Positions 1 through 9,452 of a DNA stretch of 38,323 nucleotides are shown in pieces (positions within the stretch are counted from its first letter, which is position 1; each line of letters begins with the position of its first letter). The translations under genes and the position numbers were made by a program. This DNA is from Prochlorococcus sp. AG-355-J23 (GTDB taxonomy: Bacteria > Cyanobacteriota > Cyanobacteriia > PCC-6307 > Cyanobiaceae): assembly GCA_003278705.1 (NCBI GenBank), contig QCDR01000015.1, positions 1 to 38,323 on the forward strand. Direction: 5' to 3'. Under the pieces are notes generated by a model, which did no database searches, was not told the origin of the DNA, and was given only the letters and a program-made list of their open reading frames with translations.

Positions 1-1
1 G

Positions 2-343
2 GTCTCTAAAACTGTTCTTGAATGGATGGAAAGTGTAGTTGATAAAGGTAGTGGAACTGGAGTGAAAATCGAGGGTTATAGGATAGCGGGGAAAACGGGC
101 ACTTCCCAAAAAGCCTTAAATAGTTCCTATACAAGTAAAAAAGTTTGCAGTTTTGTGGCTACGTTACCAGTTAATAATCCGAAATATGCTGTCCTAGTAG
201 TCGTTGATGAGCCATCTCAATCTTATGCATATGGTTCAACCGTTGCTGTACCAGCTGCTAAAGAAATTATCGAGAGTTTGATAGTAATTGAAAAAATACC
301 TCCCAACATTAAAGATCATGAAATGATTGTTAAAAAACCCTAA
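2..343 (+). CDS. ftsI: FtsI / penicillin-binding protein 2, C-terminal part (cut by window edge)
   Basis: This is the 3' end of a septal peptidoglycan transpeptidase, which cross-links peptidoglycan at the division site in the periplasm. The reading frame is open from base 2, so the gene begins outside the window. About 113 codons are visible. The class B penicillin-binding protein KTG box (IAGKTGTSQ) lies at about bases 83-109 and is followed by the usual beta-strand region (FVATLPVNNPKYAVLVVVDEP) and a short tail. The Ser active-site motifs lie outside the window. The next gene, transaldolase, starts 66-90 nt downstream on the same strand. Assignment to FtsI rather than another class B PBP rests on the KTGTSQ context and remembered Prochlorococcus gene order. 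Confidence 0.85.
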   Translation, partial: VSKTVLEWMESVVDKGSGTGVKIEGYRIAGKTGTSQKALNSSYTSKKVCSFVATLPVNNPKYAVLVVVDEPSQSYAYGSTVAVPAAKEIIESLIVIEKIPPNIKDHEMIVKKP

Positions 344-377
344 AATTTTCTGGTTTTATAAATATTTAGTCCATTAT

Positions 378-393
378 CTGATGATTTCATCAG
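378..393 (+). other. Small hairpin between ftsI and tal
   Basis: CTGATG-ATTT-CATCAG forms a 6-bp stem with a 4-nt loop. It has no T-run behind it, so it is not a typical intrinsic terminator. It could mark the ftsI 3' end or lie in the tal leader. Confidence 0.3.
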
Positions 394-433
394 GAATAAA
401 AGCTAGTTTATGTATATATATGATTATCTAGAT

Positions 434-1435
434 ATGAAATCAATTTTAGAACAATTGTCCTCAATGACCGTTGTTGTTGCCGATACTGGGGATTTAGATT
501 CGATAAAAAAATTTCAACCAAGGGACGCCACTACCAATCCATCGCTAATACTTGCTGCTGCTAAGAACCCTGATTATGTGAAATTAATTGATAAAGCTTT
601 AGAAAGTTCAGAAAATGCATTGCAGCAAGGATTCTCCGAAATTGAATTAATCAAAGAAACTGTTGACCAAGTTTCAGTATTTTTTGGAAAAGAAATATTG
701 AAAATTATTTCAGGGCGTGTATCTACAGAAGTTGATGCAAGACTAAGCTTTGACACCGAAGCTACGGTAGAAAAAGCGAGAAAATTGATCAAACTTTATA
801 AAAATTTTGGAATTGAAAAGGAAAGAATTTTGATTAAGATTGCTGCAACTTGGGAGGGAATTAAGGCAGCTGAAATTTTGGAAAAAGAGGGTATTAAGTG
901 CAACTTAACTTTACTTTTTAACTTCTGCCAAGCGGTAACTTGTGCCAATGCAAAGATAACTCTAATTTCTCCTTTTGTTGGCCGTATATTGGATTGGCAT
1001 AAAGCAAAAACTGGTAAAACTACTTTTGTTGGAACTGAAGACCCTGGAGTTATTTCGGTTACACAAATATACAAGTACTTTAAAGAAAAGGGATTCAAGA
1101 CAGAAGTAATGGGAGCGAGTTTTAGGAATCTTGATGAAATAAAAGAATTAGCAGGTTGCGATCTTTTAACAATCGCACCAAAATTTCTTGAGGAACTTAA
1201 AAAAGAAAAAGGAGAATTAGTCAGAAAATTAAATGTAAGTACTCAAATAAAAAATTCTATTAACTATGAATTTGAAGAAAAAGATTTCAGATTAAGTATG
1301 TTAGAAGATCAAATGGCAAGTGAAAAGCTTAGTGAAGGTATCACTGGATTCAGTAAGGCTATAGAAGAATTGGAGGAGCTGCTACTTAAGAGATATTCAG
1401 AGATTCAAAATCATAAATTGATTTCTGCTAACTAA
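434..1435 (+). CDS. tal: Transaldolase
   Basis: Transaldolase moves a dihydroxyacetone unit between sugar phosphates in the non-oxidative pentose phosphate pathway and works in the cytoplasm. The 333-residue protein has the N-terminal motif DATTNPSL (residues 31-38) and the Schiff-base lysine in [12 protein letters not shown] (K135), followed by [12 protein letters not shown] and [10 protein letters not shown], all typical of the TalB/class 1 family. The frame is open upstream to an ATG at 410. I chose the ATG at 434 because the family begins at [14 protein letters not shown] and the eight upstream residues look like translated leader. It is convergent with the minus-strand oxidoreductase, with only 25 nt between them. 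In marine picocyanobacteria this enzyme is thought to support night-time NADPH production, and cyanophages carry their own version. Confidence 0.97.
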   Translation: MKSILEQLSSMTVVVADTGDLDSIKKFQPRDATTNPSLILAAAKNPDYVKLIDKALESSENALQQGFSEIELIKETVDQVSVFFGKEILKIISGRVSTEVDARLSFDTEATVEKARKLIKLYKNFGIEKERILIKIAATWEGIKAAEILEKEGIKCNLTLLFNFCQAVTCANAKITLISPFVGRILDWHKAKTGKTTFVGTEDPGVISVTQIYKYFKEKGFKTEVMGASFRNLDEIKELAGCDLLTIAPKFLEELKKEKGELVRKLNVSTQIKNSINYEFEEKDFRLSMLEDQMASEKLSEGITGFSKAIEELEELLLKRYSEIQNHKLISAN

Positions 1436-1460
1436 ATTTAAGTTTGAATTAAAAAAAGAA

Positions 1461-2594
1461 TTAAGTCCCGCTTTTTGTTAAAAGTCTTCTGATAACTCTT
1501 TTTGCAATATCTTCATAACTCATTTCTCCTGATAATATTTGAGCAATACGTTTAGGGGCTGTTTTTCTTTTGACACCTAATTGGTAGCCAGTTCTGGGAA
1601 ATCTATAAAATACTTGGGATATTCTCCTCCCCCAAGCCATTGATTTTCCCCAAATACTGTTAATTTTTTTCGTATAAAGATTTAAATCATCTACTTTTCC
1701 TGATAGGCATTGATCTATGTATTCTGCAGCATAAAAACTGCTAATTAAAGATGGTCTAATTCCTTCAGCTAAAAATGGATCACATAGAGATGCTGCATCT
1801 CCAACTGCTAAAACTTTGTCACCATTTATTGAGTGGAATCCGTTCCATATTCTCAGTTTCTTACTAATTGTTTTATAAGGAAAATCATCAAAACCGAAGC
1901 TTTTGATTACTTGTTGATTTATAGCCTGATTTTCTAGTAGACCATTATTTATAAAAGTACCTAAACCAATATTTAAGCTTTCTCTTAAGGGGAATGCCCA
2001 TGCAAAACCATACTTTATAAATCCAAATTCAAATCTAACTGCATCTTTAGGTATTTCACCTAACCCTTTCAATCTTAATGAGATTGTGTTCGCAAATTTC
2101 GGTTTTTTTGGCCCTAAATTGAAATAACTCGCCCATTTCGATTGGGACCCATCTGCAATAACAAGGAATTTTGTTATGTATTTTATTTGGTTATTGCAAG
2201 TAATTTCCCACTTATCATTTTTTTTTATAATATTTTCTATCAACAATGGTCTCATAATCTGAGCCCCATTACTCAAGGACTCATCAAGTAATAATTGATC
2301 AAGTTTCTCTCTTTTAATAATCCAAAATGGAGATTCGCCAGTCAGATCAGCAGTTACATTATCTGTAGCCTTCCATCTGAATTCAACATTCTTAATTTTT
2401 GAAGCTATGGAATCTTTAATATCTAAAGGAAGAAATCTTTGCATTGAAGATGCCATCCCGCCCGCACATGGTTTGTAATCTTGAAATTTTTCTTTTTCGA
2501 TAATTAAAACTGAATATCCTTTCTTTGATAAGTTAAGAGCGGTGGAAGATCCTGATAAACCTCCACCAATTATTACGACGTCAAATCCTATCAA
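1461..2594 (-). CDS. FAD-dependent oxidoreductase, geranylgeranyl reductase (ChlP-like) family
   Basis: This 377-residue flavoprotein has an N-terminal dinucleotide-binding motif ([12 protein letters not shown], residues 6-17) and the conserved second FAD motif [19 protein letters not shown] in the C-terminal half. Both are typical of the geranylgeranyl reductase branch of the p-hydroxybenzoate-hydroxylase-like family. Members reduce isoprenoid side chains of chlorophyll or membrane lipids, or act on related substrates. It resembles ChlP but need not be the main chlorophyll reductase, because cyanobacteria often keep a separate chlP. It is the last gene of pyrH-frr-this gene. Its TTG start overlaps the frr stop by 4 nt, which implies translational coupling. 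The exact substrate is unknown. Confidence 0.85.
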   Translation of the reverse strand: MIGFDVVIIGGGLSGSSTALNLSKKGYSVLIIEKEKFQDYKPCAGGMASSMQRFLPLDIKDSIASKIKNVEFRWKATDNVTADLTGESPFWIIKREKLDQLLLDESLSNGAQIMRPLLIENIIKKNDKWEITCNNQIKYITKFLVIADGSQSKWASYFNLGPKKPKFANTISLRLKGLGEIPKDAVRFEFGFIKYGFAWAFPLRESLNIGLGTFINNGLLENQAINQQVIKSFGFDDFPYKTISKKLRIWNGFHSINGDKVLAVGDAASLCDPFLAEGIRPSLISSFYAAEYIDQCLSGKVDDLNLYTKKINSIWGKSMAWGRRISQVFYRFPRTGYQLGVKRKTAPKRIAQILSGEMSYEDIAKRVIRRLLTKSGT

Positions 2595-3139
2595 ACTTTT
2601 AGAATTTCCTTTTCTTTTTCAGACAATTTAGTTTCTATTAGGGCAATATATTTATCAGTAATTTTCTGAATTTCAGTTTGATTATCTCTCGATTCGTCAA
2701 TAGAAATAAGACCATCTTTTTCTTCTTTTTTTTCTTTATCAACAGCATCTCTTCTTATATTTCTCAAAGCTACTTTTCCTTCCTCAGCATATTTAGAGGC
2801 TAATTTACAGAATTCTTTTCTTCTTTCTTCTGTTAAGGGGGGAACATTTATTCTTATTACTTTGCCATCATTATTTGGAGTAATACCCAAGTCACTCATG
2901 GAAATAGATTTCTCAATCGCTTGTAAACATGAAATATCAAATGGTTGTATTGAAATTGTTTGTGAATCAATAGTGCTAATTGTGGCAAGTGATTTAATTG
3001 GTGTTTCTGCTCCGTAATACTCAACACTTACTCTGTCTAGCAATGAAGCATTAGCTCTGCCTGTCCTAATTGTATTAAAGTTTCTTTGTGTGGCTTCAAC
3101 ACTTTTATTCATATTTTCTTGAATTTCTTTTTCTTTCAT
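2591..3139 (-). CDS. frr: Ribosome recycling factor
   Basis: Frr splits post-termination ribosomes together with EF-G. The protein has 182 residues, the normal length. Family signatures are visible: the N-terminal helix ([18 protein letters not shown]), the beta region [18 protein letters not shown], and [20 protein letters not shown] followed by the long third helix with [10 protein letters not shown]. It lies 22 nt downstream of pyrH on the same strand, the arrangement found in most bacteria, and overlaps the next gene by 4 nt. Confidence 0.98.
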   Translation of the reverse strand: MKEKEIQENMNKSVEATQRNFNTIRTGRANASLLDRVSVEYYGAETPIKSLATISTIDSQTISIQPFDISCLQAIEKSISMSDLGITPNNDGKVIRINVPPLTEERRKEFCKLASKYAEEGKVALRNIRRDAVDKEKKEEKDGLISIDESRDNQTEIQKITDKYIALIETKLSEKEKEILKV

Positions 3140-3161
3140 AATAAAAAAATTTAAATAAGCT

Positions 3162-3866
3162 TTAACTAATTAATGAACCTATAGGATCCCCAGCGACAGC
3201 TTTAGAAATGTTCCCTTTTTTGAATATATCAAATACCATGATAGGGATATTGTTATCTTTGCATAGTGCAATTGCAGTACTATCCATTACTGCGATTTCA
3301 TCGCTGAGAACTTGCTGATAACTAAGAGAGGAATATTTTTTTGCATCTTTAAATTTATTAGGATCACAATTATATACTCCATCAACTTTGGTCGCCTTCA
3401 TCACAACTTCAGCATTTATCTCTGCTGCCCTCAGAGCCGCAGTAGTATCAGTTGTGAAAAATGGATTTCCGCATCCACCTCCGAAGACCACAACTCTCCC
3501 TTTTTCAAGGTGTCTCATAGCTCTTCTTCTGATATAGGGCTCGGCAATTTCCTGCATTTCTATTGCAGTTTGAACTCTGGTTGCAACCCCTACTCTTTCT
3601 AAACCATCTTGAAGTGAAATAGCATTCATTACTGTTGCGAGCATTCCAACATAATCAGCTGTTGCTCTATCCATGCCATCTGCAGACCCTTTAAGCCCCC
3701 TAAAAATATTCCCGCCTCCAACAACAATTGCAAGTTGCACATTATTTTTGACCACTTTTGAAACATCCTCTGCAATTGACTGAACTATAGCAGGATCAAT
3801 ACCATAAGGTTTTTCGCCCATTAGGGCTTCACCACTAAGTTTTAAGAGAACTCTTTTGTAAGTCAT
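3162..3866 (-). CDS. pyrH: Uridylate kinase (UMP kinase)
   Basis: PyrH phosphorylates UMP to UDP with ATP in pyrimidine nucleotide synthesis. The 234-residue protein belongs to the amino acid kinase fold: KLSGEALMG at residues 9-17, [10 protein letters not shown] near 48-57, the central [25 protein letters not shown] acceptor/ATP region split around residues 123-147, and the C-terminal [11 protein letters not shown]. It is the first gene of the three-gene minus operon with frr. The 127 nt between it and cobO hold no gene and presumably carry the operon promoter. Confidence 0.98.
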   Translation of the reverse strand: MTYKRVLLKLSGEALMGEKPYGIDPAIVQSIAEDVSKVVKNNVQLAIVVGGGNIFRGLKGSADGMDRATADYVGMLATVMNAISLQDGLERVGVATRVQTAIEMQEIAEPYIRRRAMRHLEKGRVVVFGGGCGNPFFTTDTTAALRAAEINAEVVMKATKVDGVYNCDPNKFKDAKKYSSLSYQQVLSDEIAVMDSTAIALCKDNNIPIMVFDIFKKGNISKAVAGDPIGSLIS

Positions 3867-3993
3867 TCAATAATTGTACTTTTAAGACCTTAGCAAGTAA
3901 ATGCACCAAATTTATTTTTTGTTCAGATATTGCTTGCGTCTTTAAACATTTCTAAACCTGGCAAAAAAATTTTTAAATAATACTTTACTTCAT

Positions 3994-4686
3994 TTAAAAT
4001 TCAACACACTTTTGTGCTTTTATTCCTTGTTCTTTAAATGGATGTCTTATTAGTTTCATTTCTGTAACCAGATCAGCGTAATTGATAATTGAATCAGATG
4101 CTCCCCTTCCAGTTAAAACAATATGATTTTTTCTATTATTTAAGCTTTTTAAAAAAGTGATTATTTCCTCTGGTGCAAGATAACCAAGTTTTGTCGCAAT
4201 ATTAATTTCATCAAGAATGATAAGTTTATAAGATTCGTTTTGTATGTATTTTTTGGCTAATTGCCACGCCTCTTGAACTAATTTTTCATCTTTTATTCTG
4301 TCTTGTGTTTCCCAAGTAAATCCCTCTCCTAATGAATGCCAAGATAGGTTTGAAGAAAAGTTTTTAAGTGCTCTTTCTTCTCCAGTGGTCCAGCCTCCCT
4401 TTATAAATTGAATTATTGCTACTTTATAGCCATGCCCTATCGTCCTTAAAGCCATACCTAAAGATGCTGTTGTCTTTCCCTTGCCATTTCCTGTGAAAAC
4501 AATTAATAATCCTTTTTTTGTTTTTCTAATTTGTAGCCTTTCGGCTTGAATATCTTTTCTTTTCTGCATTCTTTTTTTATATGAGCTTTCATCGCTATCC
4601 GGTGATAATTTACCTCCCATCCCAAGTTTATTCGCTTGATTATCGAGGTTAAAAATTTTCTCGGAAGATGAAGGTTTTTCTTGCAT
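3994..4686 (-). CDS. cobO: Cob(I)yrinic acid a,c-diamide adenosyltransferase (CobO/BtuR)
   Basis: This enzyme attaches the adenosyl group to the cobalt of corrinoids in (pseudo)cobalamin synthesis. The protein has 230 residues. After an N-terminal extension of about 55 charged residues comes the P-loop-like GNGKGKTT (residues 66-73) and the CobO-type core VAIIQFIKGGW, LIILDEINIA and NHIVLTGRGAS. The C-terminal EMKLIRHPFKEQGIKAQKCVEF is also typical. It follows the tyrosine recombinase on the same strand with a 34-nt gap, so they may share a transcript. Prochlorococcus keeps an oxygen-tolerant pseudocobalamin route, which fits. Confidence 0.95.
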   Translation of the reverse strand: MQEKPSSSEKIFNLDNQANKLGMGGKLSPDSDESSYKKRMQKRKDIQAERLQIRKTKKGLLIVFTGNGKGKTTASLGMALRTIGHGYKVAIIQFIKGGWTTGEERALKNFSSNLSWHSLGEGFTWETQDRIKDEKLVQEAWQLAKKYIQNESYKLIILDEINIATKLGYLAPEEIITFLKSLNNRKNHIVLTGRGASDSIINYADLVTEMKLIRHPFKEQGIKAQKCVEF

Positions 4687-4720
4687 ATGGTCCTTATTTT
4701 TAATTATTTATTATAAATCT

Positions 4721-5890
4721 TTAAGTATTTTTAACTCTGTTAACTTTTAAAAGTGCATTATTTACCGCCTGTTGTTGATCTCTTTTAGTAATCCAATGGT
4801 GATAAGTTTGAGTATGTAAACTAACCGAATGTCCCATCATTCTGGCAGCCACAGTATCAGGTAAATCATAAAAAATTGTTCTTACTGCCCAAGCATGCCT
4901 AAGATCATAAGGTTTTATTTGTAAAGAGTAACGCTTAAACTGGTCTGTAATTTTTTTCCCAATATTTTGTAAGGTTGTAACTTTAAGGTCTCTATTAATG
5001 TTTGGTAGAAGTTCTGGATTGTCACCAAGTTTTGATAATTCGAACTTTTCTACCCATTCAGGATGAAATGGCCAAACTTGATGTTCGCCAGTTTTAGTGG
5101 TAGGTAAAACTCTAATAATTTTGTCACCAAAATTAGTAAGAGAACTTAAATCACAAAAAAATACTTCATGATTCCTCAATCCATATGTAGCCATCAAACC
5201 AAAAACAAATTTCCAAGAATTGTTTGGTATCTTCTCCCACAGTTTTTCTATATACTCGTCTTTAGGAAGATCCCTAAATCCTGCTTTGCTAAGACCATAT
5301 CCTCTAGAATTTGATTTCCAATCTTCTGGTAGCTTAATTTCCAAAAACTTAGCCAGAACACTTAAAGAAGTAGCGCATTGCTTCCTACTTCTAGTACCTT
5401 CCTTATAACTTTCAAGTGTTTTTTGAAATATTTTTTCTAAAGCTTCACTCTCATAATCATTATAAATATTTAGGATTCTTTTCATATATGGTTTGTAAGA
5501 ACTTCTCCAAGTAGTTTTTCTAGTGCTGGTTCGAAAATCACTTTTATTTTCTTTAAAAAAAAATTCCTCAAATTGATTTAATCTTTTTGGAAATTCAAAA
5601 CCGTCTCTTATTTCCTTTTTATTAGGTTTACCTATCCAATTAATCCAATCAAATTGATTCAATTCCAATTGCAAATTGATTAATTGCAATTTTTTTTTGG
5701 CCTCCTCCAATCCAGAAATATCAGCCTTTAAACCAAGAGATATTCTCTGAATTTTAAAGTTATTTTTATCTTCTTTAGAGGGTAGTGAACCACGGATATT
5801 TAATTTCTCTCCTCTTTTCTCAATTTTAAGCTTGCTGCCTTGAGTAGCAAATTTATCATTGACATTATTAATTTCCTGAATTACGTTCAT
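4721..5890 (-). CDS. Solitary tyrosine recombinase / phage-type integrase family protein
   Basis: This 389-residue protein has a tyrosine-recombinase catalytic domain in its C-terminal half. Proposed catalytic positions are Arg239 in TYGLRNHEV, Lys266 in TTKTGEHQV, the box PYDLRHAWAVR (Tyr328 where most families have His; Arg331), His354 in MMGHSV, and the nucleophile Tyr363 in HTQTYHHW. The set is complete, so the enzyme looks active. The N-terminal ~200 residues would be the arm/core DNA-binding part (charged helices around 45-75 and 145-185). There is no excisionase, no other phage gene and no tRNA nearby. It sits between cobO and hemH, reads divergently from hemH and has ordinary local base composition. 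That suggests a long-resident, possibly core gene. Its DNA target is unknown. Confidence 0.88.
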   Translation of the reverse strand: MNVIQEINNVNDKFATQGSKLKIEKRGEKLNIRGSLPSKEDKNNFKIQRISLGLKADISGLEEAKKKLQLINLQLELNQFDWINWIGKPNKKEIRDGFEFPKRLNQFEEFFFKENKSDFRTSTRKTTWRSSYKPYMKRILNIYNDYESEALEKIFQKTLESYKEGTRSRKQCATSLSVLAKFLEIKLPEDWKSNSRGYGLSKAGFRDLPKDEYIEKLWEKIPNNSWKFVFGLMATYGLRNHEVFFCDLSSLTNFGDKIIRVLPTTKTGEHQVWPFHPEWVEKFELSKLGDNPELLPNINRDLKVTTLQNIGKKITDQFKRYSLQIKPYDLRHAWAVRTIFYDLPDTVAARMMGHSVSLHTQTYHHWITKRDQQQAVNNALLKVNRVKNT

Positions 5891-5909
5891 TTACTTATAT
5901 AATTGTCCT

Positions 5910-5915
5910 TATAAT
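5910..5915 (+). promoter_or_regulatory. Candidate -10 box for hemH
   Basis: A perfect TATAAT lies 40 nt before the hemH ATG in the 65-nt divergent gap with the recombinase gene. A second TATAAT at 5898-5903 is an alternative. No good -35 is seen, which is common in Prochlorococcus. Confidence 0.4.
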
Positions 5916-5955
5916 GACGTTTTAAATGTTGATTTTCAATCTCCATAAATTTTAA

Positions 5956-7131
5956 ATGGATAAAATAGGCGTCTTACTAATGAATTTAGGAGGGCCTGAA
6001 CGCATTACTGATGTAGGCCCATTCTTATACAATCTCTTTTCTGATCCAGAAATAATCAGGACCCCCTTCCCTGTTTTTCAAAAGCCTCTAGCTTGGTTAA
6101 TTAGTACTCTTAGGAGTACAACTTCACAACAGGCCTACCTCTCTATAGGTGGAGGTTCACCTATCAGAAGGATAACTGAACAACAAGCAAGAGAATTACA
6201 ATCTAAATTAAGGGACAAAGGGTTTAATGTTACTACTTATATCGCTATGAGGTATTGGCATCCTTTTACCGAATCAGCTATTGCTGATATGAAAGCAGAT
6301 GGCATAGATCAAGTTGTTGTAATACCTTTGTATCCACATTTTTCGATAAGTACTAGTGGTTCTAGCTTTAGGGAATTAAAAAAATTGCGAGATTCTGATG
6401 ATGAATTTAAGAAGGTTCCAATGAGATGTGTAAGGAGTTGGTTCAGTCAATCAGGTTATTTAAAGTCAATGGTTGAATTAATTTCTGAACAAATTTCACT
6501 TTGCGAATCACCTTCAAAAGCCCATATATTTTTCACTGCTCATGGAGTTCCAAAGAGTTACGTAGAGGAAGCTGGAGACCCTTACAAACAACAAATTGAA
6601 GATTGTTCTTTATTAATAATAAATGAGCTGGAAAAATGTTTAGGGCATAGTAACCCTCATACACTTTCTTATCAAAGTAGAGTTGGTCCTGTTGAATGGT
6701 TGAAGCCTTATACAGAAGAAGTGTTAGCAGATCTTGGAAGGACAAATGTTAATGATCTGATTGTGGTTCCTATAAGTTTTGTTGGAGAGCATATCGAAAC
6801 ATTGCAAGAAATTGATATTGAATATAAAGAAATTGCTGAAAAGGCTGGTATTAAAAACTTTCGAAGAGTTAAGGCTCTAAATACTCATCCTACTTTTATT
6901 GAAGGTCTTAGTGATCTAGTAATTTCCTGCTTGGATGGGCCTCTAGTTAATATAGAGGAGGCTTCTCAGTTGCCTGAAAAAGTTAAACTTTATCCCCAAG
7001 AGAAGTGGCAATGGGGTTGGAATAATAGCTCAGAGGTGTGGAACGGAAGGGTTGCTATGATTATTTTTCTTGTGCTTTTTATTGAACTTATTTCAGGCTC
7101 TGGACCTCTTCATAAACTAGGTATTTTATAA
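5956..7131 (+). CDS. hemH: Ferrochelatase with C-terminal chlorophyll-binding-like (HLIP/CAB) helix
   Basis: Ferrochelatase inserts Fe2+ into protoporphyrin IX, the last step of heme synthesis. The 391-residue protein has the N-terminal [21 protein letters not shown], and the catalytic-histidine motif [19 protein letters not shown] with His196. The segment [18 protein letters not shown] follows. After a linker the last ~30 residues form one transmembrane helix starting [20 protein letters not shown], which resembles high-light-inducible/CAB-type chlorophyll-binding helices. This tail is known in cyanobacterial and plastid type II ferrochelatases and tethers the enzyme to the thylakoid, linking heme and chlorophyll supply. 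It is followed by ilvB after about 130 nt. Confidence 0.98.
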   Translation: MDKIGVLLMNLGGPERITDVGPFLYNLFSDPEIIRTPFPVFQKPLAWLISTLRSTTSQQAYLSIGGGSPIRRITEQQARELQSKLRDKGFNVTTYIAMRYWHPFTESAIADMKADGIDQVVVIPLYPHFSISTSGSSFRELKKLRDSDDEFKKVPMRCVRSWFSQSGYLKSMVELISEQISLCESPSKAHIFFTAHGVPKSYVEEAGDPYKQQIEDCSLLIINELEKCLGHSNPHTLSYQSRVGPVEWLKPYTEEVLADLGRTNVNDLIVVPISFVGEHIETLQEIDIEYKEIAEKAGIKNFRRVKALNTHPTFIEGLSDLVISCLDGPLVNIEEASQLPEKVKLYPQEKWQWGWNNSSEVWNGRVAMIIFLVLFIELISGSGPLHKLGIL

Positions 7132-7243
7132 AGAACTATTGATATTTATTTGTAAATTTTAAATTTATTGAAAGATTTTTTTGAATATATTTCTGACATT
7201 ACATTTCTAAATGAGGCAAAAGTATTTAATTAAGTTTAAAATT

Positions 7244-7249
7244 TATACT
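7244..7249 (+). promoter_or_regulatory. Candidate -10 box for ilvB
   Basis: TATACT lies just before the gene. A transcript starting about 7 nt downstream (near 7256) would exclude the TTG at 7255 and favour the GTG at 7267 as start codon. No convincing -35 is seen. Confidence 0.35.
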
Positions 7250-7266
7250 AAGTATTGAATTTTTTA

Positions 7267-9030
7267 GTGACCCTTACTTCGAGATCCTTTTCAAAGGGTA
7301 GTTCAAAACATGAAAATCCAGTTTGGATAACTGGTGCAGATGCACTAATGGATTCTTTGAAAATTCATGGGGTAAAAGTTATATTTGGATATCCAGGAGG
7401 AGCCATACTACCAATATATGATGCAGTTCATAAGGCAGAACAAGAAGGTTGGTTAAAGCATTATATGGTTAGGCATGAACAAGGTGGTTCACATGCGGCT
7501 GATGGGTATGCAAGATCTACTGGTGCAGTAGGAGTATGTTTTGGGACTTCAGGACCGGGTGCAACAAATTTGGTAACTGGAATTGCCACTGCCCAAATGG
7601 ATTCAGTTCCCCTAGTTGTAGTTACAGGTCAAGTCCCGAGACCTGCTATAGGGACAGACGCTTTTCAAGAAACTGATATTTTTGGAATAACTCTTCCAAT
7701 AGTGAAACATTCATGGGTCATAAGAGATCCTTCAGATATCGCGAAAGTAGTTTCTGAAGCTTTTTTTATAGCTTCATCTGGAAGACCAGGCCCTGTCTTA
7801 ATTGATATACCCAAAGATGTAGGTCAGGAGTTCTTTAATTACCAAAGAGTTTTGCCCGGTGAAATTATTCCTAAAGGATTCAAAAGGAATGGGGAAATTA
7901 ATAATTGCGATATCAATAAAGTAATTAAATTAATAGAAGATTCTGAAAGACCTCTTCTATACGTGGGAGGTGGGGCAATATCTTCAGGGGCTCATGATGA
8001 AATAAAAACTTTGGCGAAGAATTATCAAATACCAGTTACCACAACCTTAATGGGGAAGGGCGCCTTTGATGAAAAAGACAATTTATCAGTAGGGATGTTA
8101 GGAATGCATGGAACTGCTTACGCAAATTTCGCTGTTACAGAATGCGACCTTTTAATTGCTATAGGAGCCAGATTCGATGATAGGGTGACAGGAAAATTAG
8201 ATACTTTTGCACCTAATGCAAAGGTAATTCATATAGACATTGACCCGGCAGAAGTTAATAAAAATAGACGTGTAGATGTTGCAATTGTTTCTGATGTTTC
8301 AAAAGCCGTTCTCAAAATTAATGAACAATCTCTAAAAAACAAATTTACTTGTCAGACGAAAAACTGGTTAGAAAAAATTGATTTTTGGAAAAATAAACAC
8401 CCTCTATATGACCCACCTAAAGAAGGAGAAATTTATCCTCAGGAGGTTCTTTTAAAAGTGAGGGAACTTACGCCAGAAGCTTATGTAACTACGGATGTAG
8501 GACAACATCAGATGTGGGCTGCTCAATACCTTAGGAATTCTCCAAGAAAATGGATTAGTAGTGCAGGCTTAGGAACTATGGGTTTTGGATTGCCAGCGGC
8601 AATTGGAGTAAAAGCAGCCTTACCTAATTCAGATGTAATTTGTATCGCAGGAGATGCAAGTGTTTTAATGAATATTCAAGAATTAGGAACTTTATCTCAA
8701 TATGGTCTAAAGGTGAAATTGATTATTATCAATAACCGCTGGCAAGGGATGGTAAGACAATGGCAGGAAAGTTTCTACGATGAAAGATATTCCTCATCTG
8801 ATATGAGTTGTGGTGAACCTGATTTTGTGAAACTTGCTGAGTCATTTGGAGTTAAAGGATACTTAATTTCTGATAGAAAACAATTACATAATGAACTCAA
8901 AAATGCGCTTGAGCATGACGGTCCTGCCTTGATTAATATCCTTGTCAGAAGAGGTGAAAATTGTTATCCAATGGTTCCTCCTGGTAAAAGTAATGCTCAA
9001 ATGGTTGGATATGTTAATTGTGAAGACTAA
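7267..9030 (+). CDS. ilvB: Acetolactate synthase large (catalytic) subunit
   Basis: This ThDP-dependent enzyme condenses two pyruvates, or pyruvate plus 2-ketobutyrate, in the first common step of valine, leucine and isoleucine synthesis. With the GTG start the protein has 587 residues. Signatures run in order: [15 protein letters not shown] and [15 protein letters not shown] (ThDP-activating Glu region), [25 protein letters not shown] central FAD-binding region ([15 protein letters not shown]), and the ThDP/Mg motif starting [14 protein letters not shown] and ending [12 protein letters not shown]. An in-frame TTG at 7255 would add four residues. I prefer GTG because a -10-like box ends only 5 nt before the TTG. 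The small regulatory subunit ilvH is not in the window. Confidence 0.97.
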   Translation: MTLTSRSFSKGSSKHENPVWITGADALMDSLKIHGVKVIFGYPGGAILPIYDAVHKAEQEGWLKHYMVRHEQGGSHAADGYARSTGAVGVCFGTSGPGATNLVTGIATAQMDSVPLVVVTGQVPRPAIGTDAFQETDIFGITLPIVKHSWVIRDPSDIAKVVSEAFFIASSGRPGPVLIDIPKDVGQEFFNYQRVLPGEIIPKGFKRNGEINNCDINKVIKLIEDSERPLLYVGGGAISSGAHDEIKTLAKNYQIPVTTTLMGKGAFDEKDNLSVGMLGMHGTAYANFAVTECDLLIAIGARFDDRVTGKLDTFAPNAKVIHIDIDPAEVNKNRRVDVAIVSDVSKAVLKINEQSLKNKFTCQTKNWLEKIDFWKNKHPLYDPPKEGEIYPQEVLLKVRELTPEAYVTTDVGQHQMWAAQYLRNSPRKWISSAGLGTMGFGLPAAIGVKAALPNSDVICIAGDASVLMNIQELGTLSQYGLKVKLIIINNRWQGMVRQWQESFYDERYSSSDMSCGEPDFVKLAESFGVKGYLISDRKQLHNELKNALEHDGPALINILVRRGENCYPMVPPGKSNAQMVGYVNCED

Positions 9031-9095
9031 TTTTTTTAATTCGTTATTTTCAAAAATTAACTTTAAGATAATTTAAAAACTTAGATATTTCTGTT

Positions 9096-9446
9096 TTGAA
9101 AAAATTATCAAAAATTTTAATTATAGTCTTCTTGATTGTTCTAAACCCTTTAATAGTTAACTCGGCCGAAATTCTTCAAATTAAAAGTTCAAATAGTATT
9201 TTGGTAGGGGATCAAAACAGGAATTTAACGATTGGACTATTTTGTGTAGATGTAAATAAAAATGATGAGCTTGAAGCAACTAATTTACTTAAGAGTGAAT
9301 TCCCAAGGGGAAGCAAAGTGAAAATAAAACCTTTTGGTTTTAAAGAGAATGTTTTGTTAGCCAAAGTTTTTAATATTAAAGGTACAAAGGAGATGACCGA
9401 ATTATTAGTCGCCAAAGACTTAACTAGTGAAATTTGTCCAAGTTAA
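9096..9446 (+). CDS. Small secreted protein with degenerate nuclease (SNase)-like fold
   Basis: A 116-residue protein with a signal peptide: KK, then a hydrophobic stretch ILIIVFLIVLNPLIV, with likely cleavage after NSA (about residue 24). The mature part resembles the OB-fold of staphylococcal-type nucleases: GLFCVDV aligns with the LLLVDTP strand, LLKSEFPRGSKVKIKPFG with the following helix and strand, then LLAKVF and ELLVAKDLTSEIC with the C-terminal 'alvr.GLA' helix. The catalytic Arg, Glu and second Arg of active nucleases appear replaced by Gly, Lys and Val in my hand alignment. If the fold is right, it would be a binding protein rather than an enzyme. The start is a TTG. It is convergent with the yfiH-like gene, 6 nt apart. 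The fold call is inference. Confidence 0.6.
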   Translation: MKKLSKILIIVFLIVLNPLIVNSAEILQIKSSNSILVGDQNRNLTIGLFCVDVNKNDELEATNLLKSEFPRGSKVKIKPFGFKENVLLAKVFNIKGTKEMTELLVAKDLTSEICPS

Positions 9447-9452
9447 CTATCT

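Noticed and set aside
410..433. Extended N-terminus of transaldolase from the ATG at 410
   Set aside because: MYIYDYLD is not family-like; the conserved N-terminus begins at the ATG at 434.
4721..5955. Prophage or genomic island boundary at the recombinase
   Set aside because: No tRNA, attachment-site repeat, phage gene or change in base composition around it.
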